Below are positions 1 through 12,095 of a stretch of 64,000 nt of DNA, in pieces (the first letter of the stretch is position 1; each line of letters begins with the position of its first letter). The stretch lies in contig BQMF02000423.1 in NCBI GenBank assembly GCA_027922465.2, positions 186,001 to 250,000 of the forward strand. Reading direction: 5' to 3'. The stretch comes from Turritopsis dohrnii. Its lineage: Eukaryota; Cnidaria; Hydrozoa; Anthoathecata; Oceaniidae. The notes beneath the pieces were generated by a model. It was not told the DNA's origin, ran no database searches, and saw nothing but the letters and a program-made list of their open reading frames with translations. A program made the position numbers and the translations under genes.

Positions 1-88
1 TATAATATACTGTCAATTTTCCTTACACAAACAACAAACGTATATATATATATATAAATCAAAGCACAATCCAACAAACAATCTGTAA

Positions 89-618
89 GGCCGATGGAAA
101 TTTTATTTAGTTTACCGTCACTTAACTGCTGAAAATGTCATGCGGCATGTTTTAATTATTCATTATTCATTAATTTTGTTCTAGTGCCATACATAGTCGG
201 AGAACACATCAAATACGGCATTTTGCATTATTAACAAATTAGGTATTCCGCAAAGTTGGCTTTTTCAGCATGTATCTGATAGAAATCGAAGCCATAACTC
301 TATTATTCCAAAACGCTGCAAAAATTAATGTCTACTTTGATTACGTAATGGAATGTCAAAATTTCCCTACATTTATTATACGGAACACTCTGGGGAAGTC
401 ATTAGACGCACATGGAAGAGCAACTACTTGGACATTTTGAACCGGGGATACGACGGTCGGTGGTGGGCAAGCAAATGAAGTGGATGATGTATTATTCTTG
501 CTAAATTGTCATTTTGTATTGAAATAATGAAATCTTGTAAAATAATGAACTTTTTTACGCGGGCACTTAAAGTGATGCGGGCGGGTGACGCTAAACTAAT
601 ATAAAATTTCCATTGGCC
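89..618. mobile_element. MITE with TAA target duplication (PIF/Harbinger-like)
   Basis: The ends are inverted repeats: GGCCGATGGAAATTTTAT on the left and, read from the other strand, GGCCAATGGAAATTTTAT on the right, with similarity continuing about 15 bases inward. TAA lies directly outside both ends (86-88 and 619-621), the usual target of PIF/Harbinger elements. No coding potential is visible in its 530 bases, so it is a non-autonomous copy. The superfamily is inferred from the TSD alone. Confidence 0.75.
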
Positions 619-949
619 TAAATCAAATCAAACCAGAACACGAAACTTCTACTTTCAGCTTTTTAGTGATTTGGTTATGGATGTGTAGTCTATTTTCAGT
701 ACCGAAATCTGTTGTTTTTTTCATTTGGGATTTACAATGGTCATTTTTATCAAATAATAAATAATGGGTGTGCACATATTTTTTTGAACAGAAATGTTAA
801 TTCTGAATACTTGAATTCAATTTTATAAATTGTCACTTTAAGCCTATATATCTCTTTTTCGAAAATAACTCTTCTGTCCAAATTTGAAGTGCTAGTTTGA
901 AGTGCTTTTAATTGCTTTTGGTAGTTATTTGCTTATTCATTTATTTAAA

Positions 950-1099
950 ATAATTTAAAAACATAAAAATACATGACTAAGTTTCATGCATATCGCAATC
1001 ATCAGATGTATAAAATTTTATATATCTATATTTTATACATTTGATGATTGCGATATGCATGAAACTTAAAGTCATGTATTTTTATGTTTTTAAATTTTA
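950..1099. repeat. long near-perfect palindrome
   Basis: Two arms of roughly 65 bases (about 950-1016 and 1030-1099) are reverse complements with very few differences, around a loop of about 13 bases. The RNA or single strand would fold into one long hairpin. It may be a snap-back MITE or a relic of an inverted duplication. No target duplication was identified. Confidence 0.8.
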
Positions 1100-1105
1100 G
1101 ATAAA

Positions 1106-1729
1106 TGAGTATTTACTTTGACTCTACTAACTGGTATTGAGTTCTTTGCCAATATCTTTCTTATGGTTTTAGTTATTTGCTTATATATATCTACCTTAAT
1201 ATATACTTCAGTATTGAAATTTGGTTTGACATTTTCTTTTCTTTTTAAAATCTGTATACAAATTTGATTCTATAATGTTGTAAGATAGTTTTATCTGAGT
1301 TACAAAAAGCAAGTGCAAGTGTCTTCTGATGAATTACATTGTTTTGTCGTGATTTATGGTATAAAGGATGTCAAGCTTTTTTTGTCATGTTTTTTTATGC
1401 TAAAATTGCCTTACACATTGGTGCGGTTGTTGATAATTAGTTGTTTAAGGGAAAGTATTACTCAGCAAAATTTATAAGAGAAACATTATCATTTGACCAT
1501 AAACATCTTCATTTTATAATAAGTTCAAAATAAGTTGTTTTGTGGTATTAAATTCAATTCTACCCTGATTAGTAAGGACAACATTTTTATCTGAGTATGA
1601 CATTGATGGTATACCATTGTAGTTATTTAATGATGCATATTTTTCTTATGGTTATCAATGTACACACAATAATTGGCAAAAGTTTCACAACTTTGGGGAA
1701 ATATATAGTCGCATTTTTGCGAATCTTGT
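1106..1729. other. no recognisable gene
   Basis: AT-rich sequence with no long open frame on either strand and no terminal repeats that I could pair. Probably decayed mobile-element DNA. Confidence 0.4.
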
Positions 1730-1870
1730 TTATTTTTCAAAGTGACCCTCCACTGCTTTTCTCTTTACTTCATTTAAACTATCATCCTCACTCACTTCAA
1801 CAAATCTTGAACCACCGCCATTGTTTACTTTCACAAAATTAAGTTTTCTTCTTAATGAAACCGTTGCCAT
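1730..1870 (-). CDS. small ORF with a mobile-element-type motif
   Basis: A 46-codon frame starts at the ATG at 1870 and stops with TAA at 1730-1732. It contains NGGGSRFVEVSEDDSLNEVK, which resembles a short domain (basic start, GGG-S/T-R core, acidic end) seen repeatedly in proteins linked to cnidarian and mollusc mobile elements. It is probably one exon or a fragment. The function is unknown and the resemblance is from memory only. Confidence 0.3.
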   Translation of the reverse strand: MATVSLRRKLNFVKVNNGGGSRFVEVSEDDSLNEVKRKAVEGHFEK

Positions 1871-2479
1871 TTCACTTGCACTTTTCTTGTTTTACCAGAT
1901 GACTTGCTTGCTTTCTGTTTGGACAACCTTTGGATTTCGATTTAATTCTTGAAGGTAAACCTTAAGCGGTTCTCCGTTTTTCTTTCTTTTTCTGGTTGAT
2001 TTTCTATATCTTCATCATTGTTTCGTCCGAAAATCGTTAACAGATGTTTCGATTGAACAAATAGAAAAATACAAACATAATAGATAAACTGGCCGAGTAA
2101 ATATATCAATAGATGCTATAACAAGATGCAGGTAAAACAGACACAAACAAACCGAACGAATATAAACTAGCATAAACTAATAAAAAGTATATTTACATTG
2201 TGACTTGTGCATTTAACAATGTATATTAGCCACACCTTGTCTGTTCTGTTCAATTGCCCAATATTCGTTTTTGCATTGTCCAAGGTTCGTTATATTACAA
2301 TGTCCAATAGAACGTCCAATTCAGTTTTTATGAATTTTTACTAGTTTTTATTTCAATATTCACTAGAACAACGAATAGAATTTCATGTGTGAAAACACTC
2401 CCAACAAGCAAAGTTCATTCAATCAGCTGTAGCGACAACAATCAGTCATTGAATGGGTCATTGATCAGTCATTGATCCT
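1871..2479. other. no recognisable gene
   Basis: AT-rich stretch with short homopurine tracts and only short open frames. No feature could be supported. Confidence 0.4.
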
Positions 2480-2790
2480 GGATTTCTGTACAATAACTCC
2501 GATAACTGACGAGTCCGTCTTCACCTTGCATGGTTTTCGAATCACGAGGGAGTTGCCAATCACCTGTATTTTAGTTTGAAAAGTACCAGGTCCCCAAATT
2601 TTATGTTTCTGTTTGAATGTCGACCAATCAGATGTTCATTTACCAGGTTGACCACCTCGAAGCAGACTGTTTGTAATTCGCAGAATGATAGGACTTGTTC
2701 CCCAATTGAAGCACTAAGCTTCCTTTGACTGATTTGATTAGTGCTTCGGAGCCATTCTAGACCCATGTCTGCTCCAAATTCCTTCAATTT
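2480..2790 (-). pseudogene. BEL/Pao-type integrase C-terminal fragment
   Basis: The minus-strand frame 2787-2560 carries ASIGEQVLSFCELQTVCFEV followed by NLVNE and IGRHSN. This is the order found near the end of BEL/Pao retrotransposon integrases, where an ELQT..FEVANLVN segment precedes a proposal-site IGR motif. Downstream residues in a neighbouring frame look like the small C-terminal integrase domain. No LTRs, RT or protease are present, so this is a short decayed fragment. Family assignment rests on motif recall. Confidence 0.45.
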
Positions 2791-2810
2791 GTTTTGATCC
2801 AGTGATGACG

Positions 2811-2918
2811 CTATCTTTCATGTAAGAAACAGTTATTGGTTGAATTATCACCCTGACTTGAAGTGGATTGTTGGTTAGAGAAATATTTATCTAATGCATT
2901 TTTTAATATATTATCCAT
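2811..2918 (-). CDS. 35-codon hypothetical ORF
   Basis: A short frame begins at the ATG at 2918 (MDNILKNALDKYFSNQQSTS) and ends with TAG at 2811-2813. It is polar and could be a first exon of a lost transposase. Nothing identifies it further. Confidence 0.15.
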   Translation of the reverse strand: MDNILKNALDKYFSNQQSTSSQGDNSTNNCFLHER

Positions 2919-4256
2919 TTTTTTGCTAAAAACAAATAATGCAAGTATTCAACGCAAATAAGACTGCAGTGTATAGCATATCATCAAACAGTACAAAAAC
3001 TACACCCCATAAAAACAAAGTCCCATTATAGCAAACATTATTGAATACAAAGTTATGTAATGTTTTCAAGCATGACATTTTTATTGAACTGGGTGTAGTT
3101 GCAACTTGTCTGACGGCGAACAGAGAGTGTCAAACATACAACCCCAACTGTTGCGCCAGTTAAAACTTGAAATACTTAGAAAAAATGAAGACTTGATTAT
3201 AATTGTTATTATAATTTAAAAAACAAAAACAGCTATATATACAGGGTGGGCCAAAAAAACCCGGCCCCCTAAAGAAACATTATAACTCAAAACAAAGTAA
3301 AGGTAAAAACATGGTAAGAAATTTTAGGACTGTTTTTTAACATATCCAAAACAACTTCGAAAAATATTTGGCTGTAAAATGGAATATTAAAGAAGGTATG
3401 ATTAATTATCGGCCCCTTACTGAATATTCAATGAAATATTTTTTACTGAATTTGACGTCAAAAAGTTAGTGCAATACTCACGTATAATTAACTATGCACT
3501 TTTCTTTTTTCTTTTCTTACCTTTTATTTTAACAATTTAATGTCTTCTTCTCAATATAGAGGAATTTACGGTAGGGCAGAGTTGCCCCTAAAACTTTTTC
3601 CGCCATTCGTGTACATACTTTACCGAATGCCTTTATTACGAATTTGCCGAATGAGATTATTTCAGTCAATAATACTGTACCGAATACTTTACCGAATGCG
3701 TTCATTACGAATTTGCCGAATGAGATTATTTCAGTCAATAATACTGTCCTGAATGTAATGGTCTACTGAAAATCAGCTATTTGTGCTCCAATAGAATATA
3801 CTTTGCAGAGTTGCGTCTATTTTTCAGTATTGCCTTATTTTTTATGTATTTGTTGTGTTTGCGTTCTGTGATAATGTTATATCTTTTTGAGAAAGAGGGT
3901 CGTTAGCACAGAAGAAGAAAATATTTGATACAGTTTTTTCATATTGTCAAAATCGTACATATTAAATCTAAATAAATAGAGCGTTATAAAACTGCAGACA
4001 GACCTAAAAAGTTAAACATAATTGAAAAACACCATTTCAGTTTGACTTTAGCTATGATTTCAACTGATTACAGATATTAAGGGAAAAAATTTCATGAAAC
4101 CTTGCAAGAGTTGTGTTTTTTTGAATCAATTGTACAATTGTGAATAATCATCTTAAATATACTTTGACGGTAGTCTTCAGAATTAGAAAATGCTTTCAAA
4201 GAACTGCCTATAAAAAAACATTCAACAATATTCAGTGTCATTAGCGAAGCAAGTAC

Positions 4257-7200
4257 TTAACTTGTTGATAATTGATAAGCATAAAAACAGCAAAGAACCC
4301 CACAGCTCCTTGAGTCCGTTTGAAGAGAATAATCTTCCGAAACAATAGTGTCAATCTTCTTTCCAAATTTTTCATAAAAAAGATGTTGGGCAGCCTTTAT
4401 TTGACCATGTGTTGGTTTCGACATATTGGTCATTGGATCAAAATGGATCAGCTGTCTCTCATTTACTTTAATTGCCAGAAGAGTCCAATGTGTCTAATCA
4501 GAATAAATTGAGAGATATGAAGTCATTTTCTTTAATGTCATTTTAAAATTTTATTAAAGTTTGTGAAACAAATATAAAATACCTGAGATTGGTTGCATGG
4601 TATCATTACTAGATTCACAGCTGAAAGATCTTTATTTGCCCCAAGAAGTCGCAATGATGATTTTCTTGTCATCAACATTAACGATTCCGTGCAACCTACA
4701 AACAACATTTTTTGAAACTTCTGGCTGATTTTATGAGGAAACCCATCGATAATTTCATCGGATAACCAACCAGTTGCAGAATGAGGCTTCTTTTCATTGC
4801 TTAGGAAGTTTACCTGTAGACTTAGCAAGGACGAATAATAAATATTGATAGCACCACTATCAAAAGTCAGCATCAAATCTTCTGGTTTTGCACTCAACCT
4901 CGGAATGATTGGCATCCTTTTTGGTGTAGATTTCAGCATCTTAGTCAACTTAGCATAGTCAATTTGGGCTTTTTGCGATGGCTTGGCTGTTGATTTTTTG
5001 GTTCGGAAAAACTTTGTTTGCAGATCGAGTTTTTCATTTGGGGCAAAGCTTTCAGCTGGATGTATTGATGTCATTTCAGCCGTAGCTCTTTCTTTCAGGT
5101 TAGTAACTGCATCACATTGCTTGATTAAATCCTCCAGCTGGCGGTTAATGCGTGCAATGTGAAGTCTTTTCACATTTTGATCTTCACACATTTTCAATAG
5201 ATCCTCTATGTTCCCTTTGAGTCTCTCCTCTTCTGTCTTCCTAACATGGGTCTCTTGAAACGGTTCTTGGTGGAATAATTCAGGCTCAGCTGTCTCCACA
5301 GGTGAATCATATTTTGCTTTATCGATGTACTCATGTAAAGACTGAACCTTGTGAATGTGCTTACAAAGTGAATCACGATCATCACAGCTGCATTTATAAA
5401 TATGCTGACAAAGGCCCTTGCAAGTAATGTGCACACACCTGCAAATGAAGAAAACATAATATTACATTTATTAATACGGATTCATAAGAGAGACATGACA
5501 GTATTCGTTTGCAAATTGTTTTTAAGCAAATTCGTTTGCCAATTGTTTTTAAGCAAATATTGTAAATGATTTGATATTGTCAGAGAAGGAATTAATCTTA
5601 CTTTATCGAACAGTCATCGTCATCACACTTCTCTTTGATTTTCGACACAGTATAATGAATAACTTTGTCACTTTGAGACTTAACTTTCCACTCATGAAGT
5701 TCTTTTGAATCTTCAACATCCTCGTCAGGAATTTTCAAACCACAAACATGCCTTGCCTCCAGTGTGAGACATTTCTCTTAAGGATAGTAACAAGATTTGC
5801 GGATGTGCCTGAAAGAAAATTTAGGAGGAGATAAATAAATTAACGAAGTAAAAAAGGCAATACCCACTGAAAACCCAGGTTGAAAAAACATCTGCACAGT
5901 TAAATTCGTATTTACCTCCAGTAATCTTCTTCTTCAATATTGAGCAATAGATTAACCAGGTCATCGATTCTTTTGTTGATTTTCCAGTTCATAAAAAATG
6001 TTTTCAGGCGGTTCTGATATGATTCCACAAACATATTGGTATCCGTATTTGCGTGTTCAACATTTCTATGGCACATTGCCCATTGCATTGTTCGATTTAA
6101 ATAATAATCTTTAAAATACTTGAGAAATTGTGGCGCAGATTTTGAGTATTTTGACATGAAACAGTTGAGTAGAATCAAAAATTCTGCTTCATCTTTTTCT
6201 CCACTCATCACAAGGAGGGCATTATAGAGGTCATTCTGTACAGCATTTGGTGCAAGACCTAACTTCCTTCTCCAATTTCGATGAATCTGCCACTTGCATA
6301 AAAGATGCCGCGTATTTCCGAAAACCAATCTGATGGCATTCCATCCAGAATTGTCGTCATCTGTCATCACACAATTTATAACCATACCTGGCGGTGATCT
6401 TGCACGAATTTCCTGTAAAAAGGGTCTCAACACCAATTCATCAGCATGGTTTGATATCAAATGGGCCACAGGATACCCTTTACCAAATTCATCTGGCACA
6501 ACAATGTTGGTCAACGGAAATGCGTATTGATTAGTTTTATGTGTGGAATCAATACATACCACCCTTTTTGCTCCATTTATGAACATTTCTAACTGTGGTT
6601 TGGTCTGGATGGCAAGGATAAATAAATCCTTTGAAAAATTCAGGTTGTTGTATTCCTTCAGACCGGCTATCACATCTTGACCTTGTGGTTTGTAAACCAA
6701 AATCGGATTGAAGGTCTCGGTCTGCATTAGTTTCTGCACCAAAAGGAAAGTGGATTTGCTGTCGTCTGGATGAAGCCTTCTTCTCTTTGTTATGTTTCGC
6801 TTCATATCCAAGAAAGACGACTTTTGAATAAAATATGCTTTGGATATTTTCAAGTTCTCTTCTCTTTTATTACGAGATGCCAAACCGTTTCTCAAATCTT
6901 TGTACATGTCTTGAACTGGCACACCAAGAGATATTTTAGCCTTTATGTCAGCTTTGACTGAAGCAGGCATTGGTTGATGCTTGGTGTTTTCTAGACTTGC
7001 TTGATGACTGTGGGTACTGATATATGTAACCGTTATGATGCCACTCTCTAGAGATTGGCTCATAAATACTCTTGCTGGACAGAACTGTCCTGTTTTGACA
7101 GAGCCTCTTTTAAATATCCTGTTCGTCTTCCTTAATTTTTCCCCTTTCTTTCGATGCGAATGTAAAGATCCATCATGTTGGAAAAAGAAGTATTTTTTGA

Positions 7201-7915
7201 TAGACTTCTCTGTCTTCGTGTCTCCTTGTTGCTTCGAGATTTTCTATCCTCCTTTTCTTTCCAAGCTTCAAAATCCCTCATGTTTGAAAACACAAGCTCA
7301 ATTTCTTTAAACACGACGTTGCGCATCTTCCTTTGGTGTTCTAAAAGGCTTGTTCTTTTATGAAATTTTTCTTCGCAACCAGGATAGCTGCATTTTTGAT
7401 GGAAATGTGTTTCTTCTGATAAACACGCATGTTTTAATTGAAGGTGTATCCTCATTTTATTGCTTCTTGTGTAAGAAGCCGGACATTTCGGACAACGGAA
7501 TTTGTTTTCCGCACCTTTTTCAATTTTACAATTATTATCAGGATCGGCACTGAAAAGAAAAAGCTTTTGTTAACTGTTATTTTATGAAGCATTTGTAAAT
7601 AAATTCAAATATCAGTTAAGCATACTTTTCATTTGCTTTATGTTTGATGGCTTAGCGCTTAGAACTCTTGTGTCAGCAAGGTTGTTTTGACCTGGACGAA
7701 AAAAATAAAATGAAATTTTTTTAGAATATTCATCTGTTCTATCTATCTGTTTCCCGCACCCAAACATTTAATAGAATTTGCTTGCCTTTCTGTTTATCAG
7801 GACTGGATTCTTTAACTCGATCATCACTATCATCAGATACATCATCAAAAGCTATGATATATGACACCACATCATTCATATGAACAAAATATACTCGGAA
7901 TGCATAACCAGTATA
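4257..7915 (-). pseudogene. MULE transposase fused to C2H2, SWIM and Ulp1-like protease domains
   Basis: Predicted exons on the minus strand are 7786-7915 (open at its 5' end), 7626-7691, 5916-7549, 5602-5808, 4582-5438 and 4257-4493. In order they encode C2H2 fingers (FRCPKCPASY...H.QLKH), a FAR1/FLYWCH-like stretch (KTGQFCPARVF), the MULE DDE core (VCIDSTHKTNQ; VMTDDDNSGW with CKWQIHRNW; NMFVESYQNRLK), a SWIM finger (CSCDDRDSLCKHIH) and a C48/Ulp1-like protease. The protease shows THWTLLAI (His), IHFDPMT (Asp) and LQTDSRSCGVLCC (Gln, Cys). The last four exon junctions keep frame exactly. Damage: a frameshift near 7200-7230, an in-frame TAA at 5778-5780, and a 5' end cut by the insertion at 7916. 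One intron seems to use a GC donor (7784-7785). Acts on MULE termini; the protease role is unknown. Confidence 0.8.
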
Positions 7916-8082
7916 TGTGACTGTCCAGGGGATTTTGATAAAGGCGGATTTCCACTAGGCGAACTTTTTCGCGCGACGCAACATTTTTCGATGCGAAAGT
8001 TTCGTCGACGAACAAAATTTGATTTCCACACTTTCGCACATTTTTGGCGCGTGCACTGATACAAATTAGTTTGTAAGTAAAC

Positions 8083-9348
8083 ATGAAGGTAAAGAAACTA
8101 CTGCTTCTCAAAAAAAAAATCATTATTTTAAGATTTTGTCAGCAGTTATTAATAACAGAACACCGAAGCAAAAAACGTATGTGGGTCCGAAAGATATACC
8201 AAGAAAGACTGCAAAAAGGTGAATTTCATCTTTTAGTGAAGGAGTTAATGCTGCATGACCAGGAATACTTTTTAAAAAATTTTCGAATGACACCATCAAT
8301 TTACGAAGAATTATTGGCATATATTGCTCCATCCATTGAGAAGGAAAGGAACGCAATGAGAGATCCAATTGGTGCGAGTGAGAGATTGGCAGTAACATTA
8401 CGATATCTCGTCACTGGAGATGCTCAGTGCACGATTGCCGCAAGTTATCGAATTAGTCCTTCCAGCGTATGCAGAATAATCGGTGAAACGTGTTCTGACA
8501 TATGGACATCATTAAAAGAACGTCATTATATGGACGTACCATCAGATGAAATAAAATGGAAACATGTCGCAAAAGAATTTGGTGATATATGGAATTTTCC
8601 GCATGTTGTGGGAGCAATTGATGGCAAGCACGTTGTCATGCAAGCTCCTCACAACAGTGGGAGCGAATATTTTAACTATAAAAAGACACATAGTGTTGTT
8701 CTACTAGCAGTCTGCAATGCAAGATACGAGTTTTTAATGGTTGATATAGGAGACTTGGGAAGGCAAAGTGATGGCAGTGTTTATAATAACAGTAATCTTT
8801 TAAGAATTCCAGGCCCAGAGAAGCTTCCGCACTCCGAATACGTGTTACCCTATGTGTTTGTAGGCGACGACGCTTTTGGACTGAAAACTCATATGATGAA
8901 GCCATTCTCTAACCAACATATTTCAGTTGATCAGAGAGTATTCATATACCGACTGTCAAGATCAAGGAGGACAATTGAAAACACATTCGGAATAGCAACA
9001 TCAAGATTTCGTATATTTCGAAGACCAATCATTGCTGATGTTAAAAAAGTGATAAAAATAACACAATCAGTAGTAGCACTGCATAACTTCCTGATGAAAA
9101 AGCAGGACAAATGTAATAACAGATATTGCCCTGTTAACTATGTTGATTCAGATGGGCCGTTAGGTTTAAGACCTGGTGATTGGAGAAGTGAAAGTTCCGA
9201 TTGTTCTGGATTGGTCAGGATGTCACAAGTATGTTCCAACAACTATTCAAAGGATGCTAAAGCAGTTCGAGAGACTTTCAAGGAACACTTTTGCTCTGCT
9301 GAAGGAGAACTTGAATGGCAAACAAGAACTGTAACCCGAGTGGTTTAA
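8083..9348 (+). CDS. PIF/Harbinger DDE transposase (HARBI1-like)
   Basis: An uninterrupted 421-residue protein, typical length for the family. The N-terminal third has the MWVRKIYQERLQKGEFHLL segment and helix-rich RMTPSIYEELL region. The catalytic DDE core shows Asp in VVGAIDGKHVVMQAPH, Asp in LGRQSDGSVYNN and Glu in SRSRRTIENTFGIATSRFRI, so all three acidic positions are intact. It cuts element ends in the nucleus and in this superfamily needs the Myb/MADF partner for nuclear import and end recognition. The start is the first ATG of the open frame. Likely still coding, although its partner gene is broken. Confidence 0.92.
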   Translation: MKVKKLLLLKKKIIILRFCQQLLITEHRSKKRMWVRKIYQERLQKGEFHLLVKELMLHDQEYFLKNFRMTPSIYEELLAYIAPSIEKERNAMRDPIGASERLAVTLRYLVTGDAQCTIAASYRISPSSVCRIIGETCSDIWTSLKERHYMDVPSDEIKWKHVAKEFGDIWNFPHVVGAIDGKHVVMQAPHNSGSEYFNYKKTHSVVLLAVCNARYEFLMVDIGDLGRQSDGSVYNNSNLLRIPGPEKLPHSEYVLPYVFVGDDAFGLKTHMMKPFSNQHISVDQRVFIYRLSRSRRTIENTFGIATSRFRIFRRPIIADVKKVIKITQSVVALHNFLMKKQDKCNNRYCPVNYVDSDGPLGLRPGDWRSESSDCSGLVRMSQVCSNNYSKDAKAVRETFKEHFCSAEGELEWQTRTVTRVV

Positions 9349-10242
9349 ATTCATGGCTAGCAATAAACCAGAAACTAATAAAAATGCTTCCTACTCAAAA
9401 ACTTTCATTATACTGTATATCATATTACAGTTGTCCCATTTTCACTTTAGCAAGTCGTCTCTTTTGCACTGGTAGGTCCTTCAGAATGGGAATCAAGCTC
9501 TTGCAAAACAGTGAATCTTCGTCTTTGTCTTCTTCTGTCATATTTCTTATTGCATTATCACATTCAGCAAGAGATTTCGTTAAAACTGCTTCAACTGAAG
9601 AACTCTTTTTCCTTTTTGAGGCAGGAGGTATGTTAGTGAATTCACATGATGACGACAAGGATAATGGACTATGTAAGGGGGAAATAAGACTTAAATCTTC
9701 TGGGGGTGTTGACGAAATGGCAGATGGAATGTTAATAGTAACATTACTCTCTGTGGCTTTGTTGGCACTTTTTTCATGAAGAAAATGCATCTGATCAAAA
9801 TACTTGCATTTTGGCAGTGATGATGCAGCAGCACCAGAGCGTGATTTACTCTTCCTTCTATCTAGGCAGGGGCGGATACAGGATATTTATTGACTATGTG
9901 AAAATTAGTGTTAAAAATGTCGCCCACCATGGTTGGGCGACGAAGAAAATTTTTGAGAATTTAAGGCGTTAAACGCCCACAAACGCATTTTCAGGTTTCA
10001 ATCCAAAGGCACTGAAACTGAAAAGTTATTTCTTATTATTGTATCTTTGATATATTATCAGCTTTACAATGAATCATGATAACTAATAAAAGTAAAATAG
10101 TAAGCTCATGGGATAGGAAATCTTCATTACCATAACATTTGTTCCTTTAAGATTAAATTCAACACATTCACTTTCATAGCACAACCGTTTTAAAACAACT
10201 GCTTTATTAAGGATGTTCAAAGAAGAAGTTAAACTTCCAATG

Positions 10243-10672
10243 TTAAAAATAAAGTAAGCGATCTTTCTGGTTAAAAACTTGGGTGAACAGTGCAAATAGT
10301 TTTGAGTTCTTTGGTGTATAAATAGATTGAATTGGTGTATTTATGACTGATGATAATGCTAGGACACATGCAAGTGATGAAAAGGTTCCTGCTTCACTAT
10401 TGGTAATCGCTTCTTATTTGAATACATCAATGAGTTTGGATTCATTATCTAGAGAATCGGTTGACGAAAAGTGAAACATTGTTTTGATCATACTCAACTT
10501 GTTGGAAAACATTGTAAATTTCTTTGCCATTTTGTCAATCATTGATTTATACTTCTCCCAGTGAGTTACAAGTGCAATTGATGTGAGGAGTCTTAAAATC
10601 AGGTGAAGGCTTTCATTACCCATCAAAGACTTGGAAATTGCATTATATAAACAATTTCCATTGGCAGATACC
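10243..10672 (-). pseudogene. OTU-like cysteine protease fragment inside the hAT
   Basis: The exon starts after an acceptor (GCTTTTAG) at 10673-10674 and reads VSANGNCLYNAISKSLMGNE, the OTU active-site region. The Cys is kept but the usual preceding Asp is Asn. The frame runs to a TAA at 10414-10416 and continues open beyond it to 10243 with a matching second half (SLACVLALSSVINTPIQSIY), so this is one exon with one nonsense codon. Related OTU/vertnin-like proteins occur in several animal mobile elements. Substrate unknown; probably dead. Confidence 0.6.
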
Positions 10673-10824
10673 CTAAAAGCAATACATAAGAAAACATTTG
10701 GCATGCATTTACATTTTGGCATCTGAATTTCTTGATTTTCAAAGTCTTCATATCATGTCAATCTGTCCCAGTGTTAAAATTTTGTGCCAAATATATATGT
10801 TTTTAAAAATACATCATCTTAATA

Positions 10825-10965
10825 AATTATATACATACAAAAAACAAAAAATTGAAATATATATATATATATATATAACCAAACAAGCTGTTGTTTTTAT
10901 TGTTGTTTTTATACCTATCCAGCTTTTAACCTTTTAGTATAGATATATAATATATATATAATAAA
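10825..10965. repeat. AT dinucleotide microsatellites
   Basis: Two runs of alternating A and T (about 10858-10876 and 10942-10961) in the hAT interior. Simple-sequence DNA with no coding meaning. Confidence 0.8.
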
Positions 10966-11009
10966 CTTGTAAGCCTTGCATTTCAAAGACGAGATGTATA
11001 ATAAACCAT

Positions 11010-11290
11010 AGAAGTCATATTTTAGATATTTCGACAATCACATGTCTTCATTAGTAGAGTGTATGTACAAGTAAAAATTGAGGCGTATAAATATAGAGAA
11101 AAGCTAAAAATCATTCAAGTGTGAAAAATCTGGTAAGCGATAATGTTGAAAAGAAATCTGAATAAATAAACGAAAATAGGTCCCAACAGAAAAACTAAAT
11201 TGTGTTAATCACTGTCCAAAATAAAAGTAATAACCAACGAAGGAGAGCTTGCCACACTCTCATATATATATATAGAATAATAGAATAATA
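11010..11290 (-). repeat. possible Penelope-like 3' remnant
   Basis: On the minus strand the stretch ends in TAATGAAGACATGTGATTGT followed by CGAAATAT. This matches the style of Penelope-like 3' tails, including the copy at 56265-56302 in this window (GATGATGGCCTCCGCTAAGA then CCGAAATAT). No GIY-YIG or RT residues are readable here. Assignment is weak. Confidence 0.3.
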
Positions 11291-12095
11291 ATAAGTTCAG
11301 AGAATATATATAATGGTAAATATACAAATTAAACAATACCAAATTTATAAGAACTAGCTTTTAAATTACATAAAAATAATAAATACTTATCTGTTATGTT
11401 CTGTAAGTCATTGTCTTGTATAAGTCTTTCTACAAAACAAAAAAAAAATAGTAGTGGTACTATTTAGTGGAAGGGTCAAAAAAGGAAGGAGATAATATAA
11501 TACAAAGTCATTCTAGTAATTTTGTTTGCTGAAACATGCCTGGAAAGATGTAAATACTCAATTCATCTATAAGCTAGCGTAATTCCACATAATACCTCCT
11601 GCTGCAAACAGTAACAGATAAACCATGGAGCATGCTGTTTAAGAATTTCATTTTCATTCATTGTCAAAACAATATTGTCAAAGTGCAAAAATCTGTGCAA
11701 AAGGTTTCCTTTATTATTATTATGACCAGGTTTAATAGGGACCCTTCTTATCAATGGTTTTTTTATGTACTTACGTTTGATTTGTCTCACTGATTTCAGT
11801 ATAAATTTATCTAAGAACATGGATGATCAAAAAACATGTACAACAAATGTTGAGGTATTTTTAGAGGTGAAATGTTTCATCCCAGTTACACAATTTCCTG
11901 CAAGTTTTCCCACATTTTCCCTGAGATAAATGAGACATACTCGAAAACAAATAATACTACACAAACTTCTTCTACCAAACTAGAGAAAAGGACATACAAA
12001 TTTATGACATGTAACAGCTAGTGGCCAGAGTAGTTTACTTTCATAAGATATTTTAAATAACAACACAAGACAAGACATAAAAGAAATAGACTTAC

